DNA of 25,353 nucleotides. Source: RFTU01 sp049423145. Its GTDB lineage: Bacteria; Pseudomonadota; Gammaproteobacteria; Burkholderiales; Burkholderiaceae_C. The stretch covers positions 1 to 25,353 of the forward strand of contig JBMSQF010000036.1 in NCBI GenBank assembly GCA_049423145.1, given 5' to 3'. The position numbers were made by a program, and so were the translations under genes. The notes beneath the pieces are model-generated. The model was not told where the DNA came from, made no database searches, and saw only the letters and a program-made list of their open reading frames with translations. Below, one piece after another: positions 1 through 6,890 of this stretch (position 1 is its first letter; every line of letters begins with the position of its first letter).

Positions 1-762
1 GCTCATGGCGAACTTGAAGATGGTCACCGGCAGGCTGGCCATCGGCTCGCCCAGGTTGCTGGTCCAGAACTGGTTGGACAGCGCGGTAAACAGCAGCGGC
101 GCGGTCTCGCCTGCGATGCGGGCCACGGCCAGCAGCACCCCGGTGATCACGCCCGCGCGCGCCGCCTTGAGCGTGATGGCGCTGATGACCTTCCACTTCG
201 GTGTGCCCAGGGCGTACGCCGCCTCGCGCAGGGCGTTGGGAATCAGCGAGAGCATGTTCTCGGTGGTGCGCACCACCACCGGAATGACGATCAGGGCCAG
301 GGCCAGCACCCCGGCAATGCCCGAGAAGCTCTTCATCTTGGCCACCACCGCCGAATAGATGAACAGACCGATCACGATGGAGGGAGCCGAGAGCAGGATG
401 TCGTTGATGAACTGCGTCACCCGACCCAGCCACGTGGTCTTGCCGTACTCGGCCAGGTACACACCGGCCATGACGCCGATCGGTGTTCCCAGCAGCGTGG
501 CCAGGCCGACCATGGTCAGAGAACCGAAGATGGCGTTGGCCAGACCACCTGTCTCGGCCAGCGGGGGCGGCGTCATCTCGGTGAACACCGCCAGCGAGAG
601 ACCGCCGATGCCCAGGCGCACGGTCTCGATGAGGATCCAGATCAGCCAGAACACACCGAAGGCCATGGCCGCCAGCGACAGCGCCAGCGCCACTTGGTTG
701 ACCAGCTTGCGCCGCTTGTGATGCGAAAGGCGGCTGGCGTCAAAGGCAACAGCGGCGCTCAT
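1..762 (-). CDS. pstA: Phosphate ABC transporter permease PstA (3' end outside window)
   Basis: One of the two inner-membrane permease subunits of the high-affinity phosphate importer PstSCAB. The visible 254 codons start MSAAVAFDASRLSHHKRRK and run open to the window edge, so the C-terminus is missing (the family is usually near 280-300 residues). Several hydrophobic segments are visible, beginning around residue 25. The cytoplasmic EAA loop that docks on the ATPase is clear (REAAYALGTPKWKVI), followed by the conserved ARIAGETAPLLFTAL stretch typical of PstA. The ATG lies inside the stop of pstC (ATGA, 4-bp overlap), implying translational coupling in a pstCA(B...) operon. pstB would be expected just beyond the left edge. 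Family assignment is firm. Confidence 0.95.
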   Translation of the reverse strand, partial: MSAAVAFDASRLSHHKRRKLVNQVALALSLAAMAFGVFWLIWILIETVRLGIGGLSLAVFTEMTPPPLAETGGLANAIFGSLTMVGLATLLGTPIGVMAGVYLAEYGKTTWLGRVTQFINDILLSAPSIVIGLFIYSAVVAKMKSFSGIAGVLALALIVIPVVVRTTENMLSLIPNALREAAYALGTPKWKVISAITLKAARAGVITGVLLAVARIAGETAPLLFTALSNQFWTSNLGEPMASLPVTIFKFAMS

Positions 763-1691
763 GTCCGGGCCCCCTCGGCTCGCTTCATCTGCGCCAGAAG
801 CATCTTGGACAAGGACAGCACCACGAAGGTGATGAAGAACAGCACCAGGCCCAGGTAGATCAGCGAAGCCTGGTGCAGGCCCTCGCCAGCCTCGGCGAAC
901 TCATTGGCCAGCGCCGAGGTGATGGAGTTGGCTGCCTCGAACAGCGACAGTGAATTGAGCTGGTTCATGTTGCCGATGACAAAGGTCACCGCCATGGTCT
1001 CGCCCAGGGCGCGTCCGAGGCCCAGCATGATGCCGCCCACCACACCGGCCTTGGTGTAGGGCAGCACGATCTTGTAGACCACCTCCCAGGTGGTGGAGCC
1101 CAAGCCGTAGGCCGACTCCTTGAGCATGGGTGGCGTGACTTCGAACACGTCGCGCATCACCGAGGCGATGAACGGAATGATCATGATGGCCAGGATGATG
1201 CCGGCCGACAGGATGCCAATGCCCACCGGCGGGCCCGACACCAAGGCACCCAGAACCGGCACGCCGGTGAAGGCCGCTTGCAGGGGCTGCTGCACATAGG
1301 TGGCCAGCACGGGGCCGAAGACCAGCAGGCCCCACATGCCGTAGACGATGGAGGGGACTGCAGCCAGCAACTCGATGGCAATGCCCAGTGGGCGCTTGAG
1401 CCAACCGGGCGAGAGTTCCGTGAGGAACAGCGCGATACCGAAAGACACGGGCACCGCGATCACCAGCGCAATCAGCGAGGTCGCCAGGGTGCCGTAGATC
1501 ATCACCAGGCCACCGTACTGGTTGCCCACCGGGTCCCAGACCGCCGAGGTGAGAAAGCCCAGGCCGAATGCCTCGATGGCTGGGCCGGCCCCGACCACCA
1601 ATGAACCGAGAATGCCGGCCATCAAGGCCAGCGTGAGCGCGGCAGCCGATGAGGCCGCCGCGGCAAAGAGGCGGTCGCCCCAGCGCTTCAT
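759..1691 (-). CDS. pstC: Phosphate ABC transporter permease PstC
   Basis: Partner permease of PstA in the phosphate importer. 310 residues from the chosen ATG (MKRWGDRLF), with a first membrane segment at about residues 12-35. The EAA loop (KESAYGLGSTTWEVVYKI) is followed by the family-typical LGRALGETMAVTFVIGN. The frame is open for 60 more codons upstream, but that extension is Cys/Pro-rich, has no membrane or signal character and would run into the Pho box, so I reject it. No strong Shine-Dalgarno precedes the ATG; a GTG codon sits directly before it. The stop overlaps the pstA start (ATGA). No pstS lies upstream, unlike the usual pstSCAB order. Regulation is most likely through the Pho box at 1830-1851. 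Confidence 0.95.
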   Translation of the reverse strand: MKRWGDRLFAAAASSAAALTLALMAGILGSLVVGAGPAIEAFGLGFLTSAVWDPVGNQYGGLVMIYGTLATSLIALVIAVPVSFGIALFLTELSPGWLKRPLGIAIELLAAVPSIVYGMWGLLVFGPVLATYVQQPLQAAFTGVPVLGALVSGPPVGIGILSAGIILAIMIIPFIASVMRDVFEVTPPMLKESAYGLGSTTWEVVYKIVLPYTKAGVVGGIMLGLGRALGETMAVTFVIGNMNQLNSLSLFEAANSITSALANEFAEAGEGLHQASLIYLGLVLFFITFVVLSLSKMLLAQMKRAEGART

Positions 1692-1829
1692 CACTGGAGG
1701 CCCGAGCGGAACGGGGAGGCGGACAGGGCCCCGCACCGCCCGGCCATCCACGGCATGGAAACAGTCTTGAACATGGGAACAGAGCCCACTGGGGCACTTG
1801 GTTGGATGCTCGGGAGACTGTAGGGCCGA

Positions 1830-1851
1830 TTTGTGACACTTTCGTGACAAT
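1830..1851 (-). promoter_or_regulatory. Putative Pho box (PhoB site) upstream of pstC
   Basis: Read on the minus strand the site is ATTGTCACGAAAGTGTCACA plus AA. It holds two TGTCAC half-sites whose starts are 11 bases apart, as in the PhoB consensus of two 11-bp direct repeats with CTGTCAT-like cores and an A/T-rich gap. A weak -10 (TACAGT, 1822-1817) follows at roughly the spacing expected when the Pho box replaces the -35. It lies about 140 bp upstream of the pstC start, pointing toward pstC. The repeats are seen directly; PhoB binding is inferred. Confidence 0.75.
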
Positions 1852-1946
1852 CGGCTTCCGCTCTGTGTCAATCCCCGTGATGGGGGCTCCGCCGCCGCAG
1901 CCCGGCGGCTCAGGAGGAAGCCCGGGCTGTTTTCAGCCGAGGGATG

Positions 1947-2171
1947 TTATTGAGTGAGTATGCGCTTACTCCGATTGTCGATCCACTCTTGAGCCATCGG
2001 ACCAAAACTGGCCAGCAGGATGCGCGCCAAGTGAGGCGGAAGGCCTGTTGAGCAAGGTTCGGTGTGGGTCACGGCGCGCCCTCTCGGACGGGGCGTGGCA
2101 AAGATCGGCTCGGTGTGCGCCGGCCCGTGGGATGTCGATGGTGTGGTGGGTGTGGGGTCGGTATCGTTCAT
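1947..2171 (-). CDS. Doubtful small hypothetical protein (74 aa)
   Basis: ATG-initiated 74-codon frame on the minus strand between the FKBP gene and pstC. The first half is Pro/Thr/His-rich and low in complexity. The second half (LPPHLARILLASFGPMAQEW...) looks like an amphipathic helix and could be real. There is no Shine-Dalgarno before the ATG, I recognise no family, and in GC-rich DNA a frame this long can arise by chance. Its position 44 bases after the FKBP stop would allow co-transcription. Could equally be non-coding. Confidence 0.25.
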   Translation of the reverse strand: MNDTDPTPTTPSTSHGPAHTEPIFATPRPRGRAVTHTEPCSTGLPPHLARILLASFGPMAQEWIDNRSKRILTQ

Positions 2172-2215
2172 CCGCGAAGCCTAGGGCGCGCGCCCGCAGC
2201 CCGGGATGAGCGGGG

Positions 2216-2713
2216 TCAACGGCCCAGCACCTCCAACAGTTCCACCTTGAAGCGCAGCGGCGTGTTGGGTGGAATACGGCCACCACCGGCGCCCCGCTCA
2301 CCATAGGCTGCAGTCGCCGGGCAATGCAGCGTGGCGGCACCACCCACCGGGATGTGCTGCAGCCCTTGCGTCCAGCAGGGAATCACGCGGTTGAGCGGAA
2401 AGGTCGCCGGTTGCTGACGCTCATAGGACGAATCGAACACGCGCCCGTCCTCGAACGTCCCTTCGTAATGCACGCGAACCGAGTCGCTTGGTCCGGGATA
2501 GCTCAGGGGCATCCGCCCCGCACGCGTGAGCGTGACCTCCACCCCATTGGGCAAAACGCGGGGCGCACCGACCGCCACCAACCCGGAGGATGCCGGTGCC
2601 TGTGCCTGCGCCGCCACCACCACCCAACCGACCAGGAGACCCGCCAAGGTCGGGAGGCCCAGACCCCGTGCTCCGCCACCAGAGCGCTTGGTTCGCCACT
2701 GCTTGCTGCTCAT
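2216..2713 (-). CDS. Exported FKBP-type peptidyl-prolyl cis-trans isomerase
   Basis: Catalyses cis-trans isomerisation of prolyl bonds, probably in the periplasm. From the chosen ATG it is 165 residues: a basic start, a hydrophobic stretch at about 19-35 and an AQAQA cleavage-type site near residue 39, then one FKBP domain (about 55-164). Conserved FKBP landmarks are visible: VHYEGTFEDGRVFDSS (81-96), the PATFPLNRVI strand, W114, AAYGERGAGG (135-144), IPPNTPL and FKVELLEV. Unusually, Cys113 replaces the Gly of the common VIPGW motif and Cys131 follows in the next strand. Two upstream in-frame ATGs exist (2725 and 2758); I chose 2713 because GGGGA lies just before it and the signal peptide is complete. 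It lies 34 bp after the upstream small gene and is probably co-transcribed with it. Confidence 0.88.
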   Translation of the reverse strand: MSSKQWRTKRSGGGARGLGLPTLAGLLVGWVVVAAQAQAPASSGLVAVGAPRVLPNGVEVTLTRAGRMPLSYPGPSDSVRVHYEGTFEDGRVFDSSYERQQPATFPLNRVIPCWTQGLQHIPVGGAATLHCPATAAYGERGAGGGRIPPNTPLRFKVELLEVLGR

Positions 2714-2747
2714 CGTGTTCCCCATCCGTCCTCTACACAGCAGGGCC

Positions 2748-3044
2748 TCACAGGCCATGCTCCACCAGTTCGACCAAACGCCGCTCCACCCACTGCGCCT
2801 CCTCCGGTGCGAAGCCCACGCTCGGATGCGTCAGCCCCGCCGCCATCTTCGGCGCGACATCATCGGCCAAGACCCCCAAATCGGCCACCAGGGCCCGCGC
2901 CTGGGGCAGCAGGCCTTGCGCCATGTCCTCGCAGCACTCATAGCGCTCAAGGACATGGTGCCAGGGCTCCCGCAGGCGGCCTGAAGCGCCGGCCCGAAAC
3001 AAGGCCTGAAAGGACTCGGGCACATGAATCTGCGACTCGCTCAT
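2748..3044 (-). CDS. Small hypothetical protein (98 aa)
   Basis: Starts MSESQIHVPESFQALF, has no signal peptide or membrane segment, and is acidic and helical in character. It contains a central stretch RYECCEDMAQGLL and a C-terminal SVGFAPEEAQWVERRLVELV. It resembles small uncharacterised proteins I recall from Burkholderiales genomes, sometimes labelled ATPase/chaperone-like without evidence; I assign no function. The ATG lies 29 bp from the divergent thioesterase start, so the two genes must have overlapping or internal promoters. The same-strand FKBP gene follows after 34 bp. Coding status is supported by the clean frame between two recognised genes and the conserved-looking sequence. Confidence 0.72.
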   Translation of the reverse strand: MSESQIHVPESFQALFRAGASGRLREPWHHVLERYECCEDMAQGLLPQARALVADLGVLADDVAPKMAAGLTHPSVGFAPEEAQWVERRLVELVEHGL

Positions 3045-3073
3045 GACTCGATTGTGGCGGCATACTGGATCGA

Positions 3074-3865
3074 ATGAGCACCGCGTTCTTTTTACCGGAC
3101 CCCCACCACCCGGGGCGCTACAACCCCACCGGGTGCACCGTCGGGCCTTGGTCGCCGCAGCACCAACATGGCGGGCCACCGATTGCGCTGCTGGCCCAGG
3201 CCCTGTGCCGCCAACCCAGCGCCGCACCCATGGATCTGGCGCGACTGACGGTGGAATTCCTAGGCCCCGTGCCCTTGGATGAGTGCGAGGTGTCGGTGCG
3301 GGTGCTGCGGCCCGGCAAGCGTGTGGAGTTGCTGCAGGGTGAGTACCGCGTCGGCGGCAGGCCCATCTTGACTGCGCAGGCCTGGCGAATGCAAAGGGAG
3401 CCCGGCATCTGCCCTCCCATTCCGGAGCCTTGGTCACCGCCACCCCTGCCAGCCGCGGAAACCCGTCGCTTTTTTCTCGGTGGCGAGGGCTTCCCCTATG
3501 GCCGGTCCCTGGAGTGGCGCTTTGCCGAAGGCGGATTTGATCGCCTGGGGCCCGCCACGGTTTGGGCCCGCTCCCGCATCCCCTTGGTCGAGGGCGAGGA
3601 AACGCTGGGCGCGGCAGGCCTGCTGACCTTGCTGGACTCGGCCAACGGCGTGAGTTGTGAGCTGGACATCAGTCGATGGACCTTCGTGCCGGTCGACCTC
3701 ACCCTGAACCTGCATCGGCAGCCGGTGGGACCCTGGTTTGGCATGGCCGCCAACACGGTGATCGACGACGGGGGCATCGGCACGGTGAACACCATCGTGT
3801 TCGACCCTTCAGGGCCGGTGGGTCGCAGCCTCCACACACTCTTCGTGCGCCCCAAAAGCGGGTGA
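3074..3865 (+). CDS. Double-hotdog acyl-CoA thioesterase family protein
   Basis: Predicted cytoplasmic thioesterase hydrolysing acyl-CoA-type thioesters; the substrate is unknown. 263 residues, the length of a two-hotdog (TesB-like/4HBT_3) protein. The N-terminal hotdog has the QHGGPPIALLAQAL helix (31-44) typical of these proteins, followed by a strand LTVEFLGPVPL. The C-terminal half holds LLTLLDSANGVS, the usual helix of the second hotdog, and ends TIVFDPSGPVGRSLHTLFV. No signal peptide. The ATG has only a weak ribosome site (GGAT). It is divergent from the 98-aa gene, and its stop codon forms the base of a GC-rich hairpin before the PsiF-like gene. Confidence 0.85.
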   Translation: MSTAFFLPDPHHPGRYNPTGCTVGPWSPQHQHGGPPIALLAQALCRQPSAAPMDLARLTVEFLGPVPLDECEVSVRVLRPGKRVELLQGEYRVGGRPILTAQAWRMQREPGICPPIPEPWSPPPLPAAETRRFFLGGEGFPYGRSLEWRFAEGGFDRLGPATVWARSRIPLVEGEETLGAAGLLTLLDSANGVSCELDISRWTFVPVDLTLNLHRQPVGPWFGMAANTVIDDGGIGTVNTIVFDPSGPVGRSLHTLFVRPKSG

Positions 3866-3889
3866 TGCCCCCCCCGGAATGGGGCATCA
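3863..3889 (+). terminator. GC-rich hairpin between thioesterase and PsiF-like gene
   Basis: Perfect 9-bp stem: TGATGCCCC (3863-3871) pairs with GGGGCATCA (3881-3889) around a 9-base loop. The stem begins in the thioesterase stop codon and ends 13 bases before the AGGAGGA ribosome site of the next gene. There is no T-run after it, so it may be a weak terminator, an mRNA 3'-end stabiliser or a 5' leader structure of the PsiF-like transcript. Confidence 0.5.
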
Positions 3890-3914
3890 TTCGGTCTCAC
3901 ACCAGGAGGACCCC

Positions 3915-4241
3915 ATGCGCAACATCGCTCTCCAACTCACCATCGCAGCGGCGATGGCGTACTCCTTCAGCGCCCACGCCGCGTCGCATTCCGGCGGTGG
4001 GGCGCCACCAACCTCGTCACCCAAGCCGGCCGCTGCAGCAGCCTCGGCACCTGGGGCCACCGGCAACTGCCAACAGCAGGCCACCGATCGCAAGCTCGCC
4101 GGTGCGGCCAAGAACTCGTTCTTGACCAAATGCGAACGCGAAGCCACCGAGCGCTGTGAGGCGGCAGCGGCTGAGAAAAAGCTCGCCGGCGCCGCACGCA
4201 CGGCCAATGTCAACAAGTGCCTGAAGGACTCGGTGGGTTGA
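3915..4241 (+). CDS. Secreted PsiF-repeat protein
   Basis: 108 residues. The ATG at 3915 is preceded by a strong AGGAGGA and gives a clear signal peptide (MRNIALQLTI...AHAA, cleavage near residue 23). After an Ala/Pro-rich linker come two copies of the PsiF repeat, about 52-73 and 81-102, each of the form C-x-(A)-x-x-(K)KLAGAA-x-x-x-x-x-x-KC; the four cysteines are at 52, 73, 81 and 102. In E. coli psiF is a phosphate-starvation-induced gene of unknown function; that relation, and the nearby Pho-regulated pst genes, are suggestive but no Pho box is evident here. Its stop overlaps the TTG start proposed for the next gene (TTGA), tying it to the ABC transporter operon. Confidence 0.85.
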   Translation: MRNIALQLTIAAAMAYSFSAHAASHSGGGAPPTSSPKPAAAAASAPGATGNCQQQATDRKLAGAAKNSFLTKCEREATERCEAAAAEKKLAGAARTANVNKCLKDSVG

Positions 4242-4960
4242 CGACGGGCACGGCGTCCGACACGCCCGTCGCGGCCCTGGACTTTCAAGATCTTCGCTTC
4301 GCCTATCCGGGCAGCGAAGGTGACACGCTGCGCGTCCACCGCTGGGCCTTGGGCCTGGGTGAACGGGTGATGCTGCGCGGGCCCAGCGGGTGCGGAAAGA
4401 GCACGCTGCTGGGTTTGGCCGCGGGTGTGCTCGAACCGCAATCGGGTGTGGCCAGGCTTCTGGGTCGGGATTGGTCCTCCATGGGGCCCGCCCTGCGCGA
4501 TGCGCACCGGGTCGACCATCTGGGCTACATCTTTCAGCAGTTCAACCTGCTGCCCTACCTGTCGGTCATCGACAACGTGATGCTGCCCTGTCAGTTTTCT
4601 GAGCGCCGTCGACGCCGGGCATGCGACCAGGATGGCGACCCTCGCTTGGCTGCGCAAACCCTGCTGCTGGCCCTGGAATTGCCAGAAGACCTGCATCGGC
4701 GCGCCGCCGCCGAACTCTCCGTTGGCCAGCAACAGCGGGTGGCCGCCGCACGGGCGCTCATCGGCCAGCCCGAAGTGGTCATTGCAGACGAACCCACTTC
4801 GGCGCTTGATGAGGACCGCCGAGAAAGCTTCATGCGTTTGCTGCTGGCGCAATGCCAACAAGCTGGCAGTGCCCTCTTGTTCGTCACGCACGATGTACGC
4901 CTGTCGGTCCACTTCGACCGGATCGAGGATCTGCCCGCACTCCAGCAGGAAGGCCGTTGA
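4238..4960 (+). CDS. ABC transporter ATP-binding protein (LolD/MacB type)
   Basis: Cytoplasmic ATPase subunit for the FtsX-type permease that follows. With the TTG start it is 240 residues: Walker A GPSGCGKST (48-56), Q-loop FQQFNLLPYLSVIDNV, signature LSVGQQQRVAAARAL, Walker B VVIADEPTSALD and H-loop FVTHD are all intact. I chose TTG at 4238 because AAGGA lies 9 bases upstream and the codon overlaps the PsiF-like stop (TTGA). An in-frame GTG at 4217 is the alternative and would add seven residues but has no ribosome site. The next gene's ATG directly follows the TGA. The subfamily suggests lipoprotein/envelope work rather than classical solute import; the substrate is unknown. Confidence 0.9.
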   Translation: MTTGTASDTPVAALDFQDLRFAYPGSEGDTLRVHRWALGLGERVMLRGPSGCGKSTLLGLAAGVLEPQSGVARLLGRDWSSMGPALRDAHRVDHLGYIFQQFNLLPYLSVIDNVMLPCQFSERRRRRACDQDGDPRLAAQTLLLALELPEDLHRRAAAELSVGQQQRVAAARALIGQPEVVIADEPTSALDEDRRESFMRLLLAQCQQAGSALLFVTHDVRLSVHFDRIEDLPALQQEGR

Positions 4961-6229
4961 ATGATGCGCGGTTTGCTCGCCATCGCCTGGGCCAGCGCTT
5001 GGCATCGGCGCTTCGCACTCAGTCTGGTGGCCTTGTCGCTGGCCCTGTCCGCATTCCTCCTCCTGACGGTGGAGCGGGTTCGCCACGATGTCCGTGAGAA
5101 CTTCTCCAATGCGGTCTCGGGAACGGACCTGATCGTGGGGGCGCGCAGCGGTGCGGTGCAACTGCTGCTGTTCTCGGTCTTTCGCGTCGGACAGCCGACA
5201 CAGGGTATCGACTACCGCAGTGTGCAGGCCCTGGAAAAGGACCCCGCTGTTCGCTGGGTGATCCCCCTCTCGCTGGGGGACACGCACCGTGGCTATCCGG
5301 TGGTGGCGACCACCGAGACTTACTTTGAACGCTTTCGCTACGGCCAACGGCGCGAGTTGACCTTTGACACAGGGCGCCGCTTCGAGCACGTCTTCGATGC
5401 CGTTCTGGGCGCCGATGTGGCGCAGCAATTGGGCTATGGCCTGGGCACCAACCTGGTCTTGCGCCACGGCAGCGGCGAGCTCGACACCGCTGACCACACC
5501 GATATGCCCTTCACCGTGGTGGGCATCCTGGCGCGCACCGGAACGCCCGTCGACCGGTCGATCCACATTCGATTGGAGGGCATGGAAGCCCTCCACCTGG
5601 ACTGGGCCATGGGCATCCCCATGCCGGGACGACGCACCAGCGCACAGGCAGCCCTGGCCCATGACTTGAGGCCGAGAACGGTGACCGCCGCTCTGGTCGG
5701 CCTGAAGGCGCGCGGCGCGGTGTTCGCGGTGCAGCGCCGGGTGGCCAGCTATGAAGCGGAGCCGCTGATGGCCGTCCTTCCTGGCGTCGCACTGGATGAG
5801 CTCTGGGCCACGGTGGGCAACGCCGAAAAGGCCCTGGCACTGATGAGCGCATTGGTGGGCCTGGTGAGCATCGTGGGGCTGGTGGCCGTGGTGATGACTG
5901 CACTGGAGCAGCGCCGGCGCGAACTGGCCGTTCTCCGATCCGTGGGTGCGGGGCCGCGGCGTGTCATGGCACTGCTCCTGCTGGAGGGACTGATGGTCAG
6001 CGGCCTGGGCGCCCTGGCCGGGCTGACGGCATGGGCCGGTGCGCTGTGGGCAGCCGCGCCATGGGTGCAATCGGAATACGGCATCATCCTCAGCGGCGGT
6101 TGGCCCAGCGTCCGGGAGTGGTCCCTGGCGTTGGCCGTGGTGATCGCCGGTGTTCTGGCCAGCCTGTGGCCGGGGTGGCGCGCCTACAGGCTCAGCCTTG
6201 CGGATGGGCTTTCACCGCGCCTGGCTTGA
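4961..6229 (+). CDS. FtsX-family ABC transporter permease
   Basis: Inner-membrane partner of the preceding ATPase. 422 residues: one N-terminal membrane segment (about 19-37), a large periplasmic domain (about 40-285, MacB-PCD-like), then three C-terminal segments (about 290-314, 335-367, 388-406) with the cytoplasmic coupling region EQRRRELAVLRSVGAGPRRV (316-335). This is the type VII/MacB-LolCE layout. The ATG abuts the TGA of the ATPase gene. Loci pairing this permease and ATPase with a DUF3299 protein occur in many proteobacteria, where I recall a ZrgA-like (DUF2796) zinc-binding protein as an additional member; no such His-rich gene is seen here. The substrate is unproven. Confidence 0.9.
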   Translation: MMRGLLAIAWASAWHRRFALSLVALSLALSAFLLLTVERVRHDVRENFSNAVSGTDLIVGARSGAVQLLLFSVFRVGQPTQGIDYRSVQALEKDPAVRWVIPLSLGDTHRGYPVVATTETYFERFRYGQRRELTFDTGRRFEHVFDAVLGADVAQQLGYGLGTNLVLRHGSGELDTADHTDMPFTVVGILARTGTPVDRSIHIRLEGMEALHLDWAMGIPMPGRRTSAQAALAHDLRPRTVTAALVGLKARGAVFAVQRRVASYEAEPLMAVLPGVALDELWATVGNAEKALALMSALVGLVSIVGLVAVVMTALEQRRRELAVLRSVGAGPRRVMALLLLEGLMVSGLGALAGLTAWAGALWAAAPWVQSEYGIILSGGWPSVREWSLALAVVIAGVLASLWPGWRAYRLSLADGLSPRLA

Positions 6230-6263
6230 TGGAGTCCGTGCTTTGGGCAAACAGGATGAGCGC

Positions 6264-6890
6264 ATGAACACAGGACCGACCCGCCCGGGTCGGCGCGCTG
6301 CGTTGATCGCGGCGGCGTGCGTGGGAGCCCACGCGGCAGGTCGGGTGTTGACCACACGGTGCGGTGCTTCTGCCCTGATGACAGGGGCTGGTCTGGCGCA
6401 TGCGCAGTCCACGCGCAGCGGCCAACCGCCGCGCACCTTGAATTGGGAAGAGCTCGTGCCGAAGGACTGGGACCCCATGGCCCTGTTCCGTGACCGCCCC
6501 ACCGCCCTGATCCGAGAAGGCAGTGCTGCCGAACGCGAGATGATGCGGGAGATGCGGGAGGCCTGGGACAAGGCCCCCACCCGCGACGAGCTCAAGGGGC
6601 AACGCGTGCGCCTGCCCGGTTATGTCGTTCCCCTGGACCTGGTGGGTGACAAGCTGCAGGACTTCCTCCTCGTGCCGTACTTCGGTGCCTGCATCCACAG
6701 CCCCCCTCCCCCAGCCAACCAAATCGTGCACGTCACGCTCAAGCGGCCGCAAGGCCTGCGGACGATGGATGTGGTGTGGGTGACTGGCGTGATGGGCATC
6801 GAACGCCAGGACACGGGTATGGGCGTCAGTGCCTACGCCATCCAGGCCGAATCGGTCGACCCCTACAAGCCCACCGACGGCAAGCGCTGA
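6264..6890 (+). CDS. Exported DUF3299 protein
   Basis: 208 residues. The ATG at 6264 is preceded by AGGATGAG, and the N-terminus has a twin-arginine-like GRRAALIAAA stretch and a likely AHA cleavage near residue 47. The DUF3299 core is obvious: LPGYVVPLDL (117-126), FLLVPYFGACIHSPPPPANQ (134-153, with C143 and H145), then VWVTGVMGIE. Function is unknown; Cys and His in an invariant motif suggest metal or thiol chemistry in the periplasm. It lies 34 bp after the permease and its TGA overlaps the next ATG (TGATG). An open frame extends upstream into the permease gene, but that stretch is a shadow of the permease. Confidence 0.87.
   Translation: MNTGPTRPGRRAALIAAACVGAHAAGRVLTTRCGASALMTGAGLAHAQSTRSGQPPRTLNWEELVPKDWDPMALFRDRPTALIREGSAAEREMMREMREAWDKAPTRDELKGQRVRLPGYVVPLDLVGDKLQDFLLVPYFGACIHSPPPPANQIVHVTLKRPQGLRTMDVVWVTGVMGIERQDTGMGVSAYAIQAESVDPYKPTDGKR

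Larger units (their letters stand above)
1692..2215. other. 524-bp intergenic stretch between pstC and the FKBP gene
   Basis: Nearest pstC it holds the predicted 5' leader, the weak -10 and the Pho box. Further right (about 1890-1935) are GC-rich inverted repeats (GCCGCC with GGCGGC, and the palindrome AGCCCGGGCT followed by GTTTTC on the plus strand) that could be transcription-end structures, but no convincing T-run terminator for the FKBP gene is visible. A short inverted repeat GAGTA/TACTC lies near 1957-1972. The only plausible coding frame is the doubtful 74-codon ORF listed separately. Confidence 0.6.

Noticed and set aside
1692..1871. 60-residue N-terminal extension of PstC
   Set aside because: It overlaps the Pho box and predicted -10, is Cys/Pro-rich and has no conserved or membrane character.
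3954..4237. ZrgA-like (DUF2796) zinc-binding protein in front of the ABC genes
   Set aside because: The gene in this position is Cys-bearing with two PsiF repeats and lacks the His/Asp-rich stretches of ZrgA.
3887..6070. 727-codon open frame on the minus strand
   Set aside because: It is exactly antisense to the PsiF-like, ABC ATPase and FtsX permease genes, whose motifs are intact. It is His/Gln/Arg-rich and low in complexity, as mirror frames in GC-rich DNA are.
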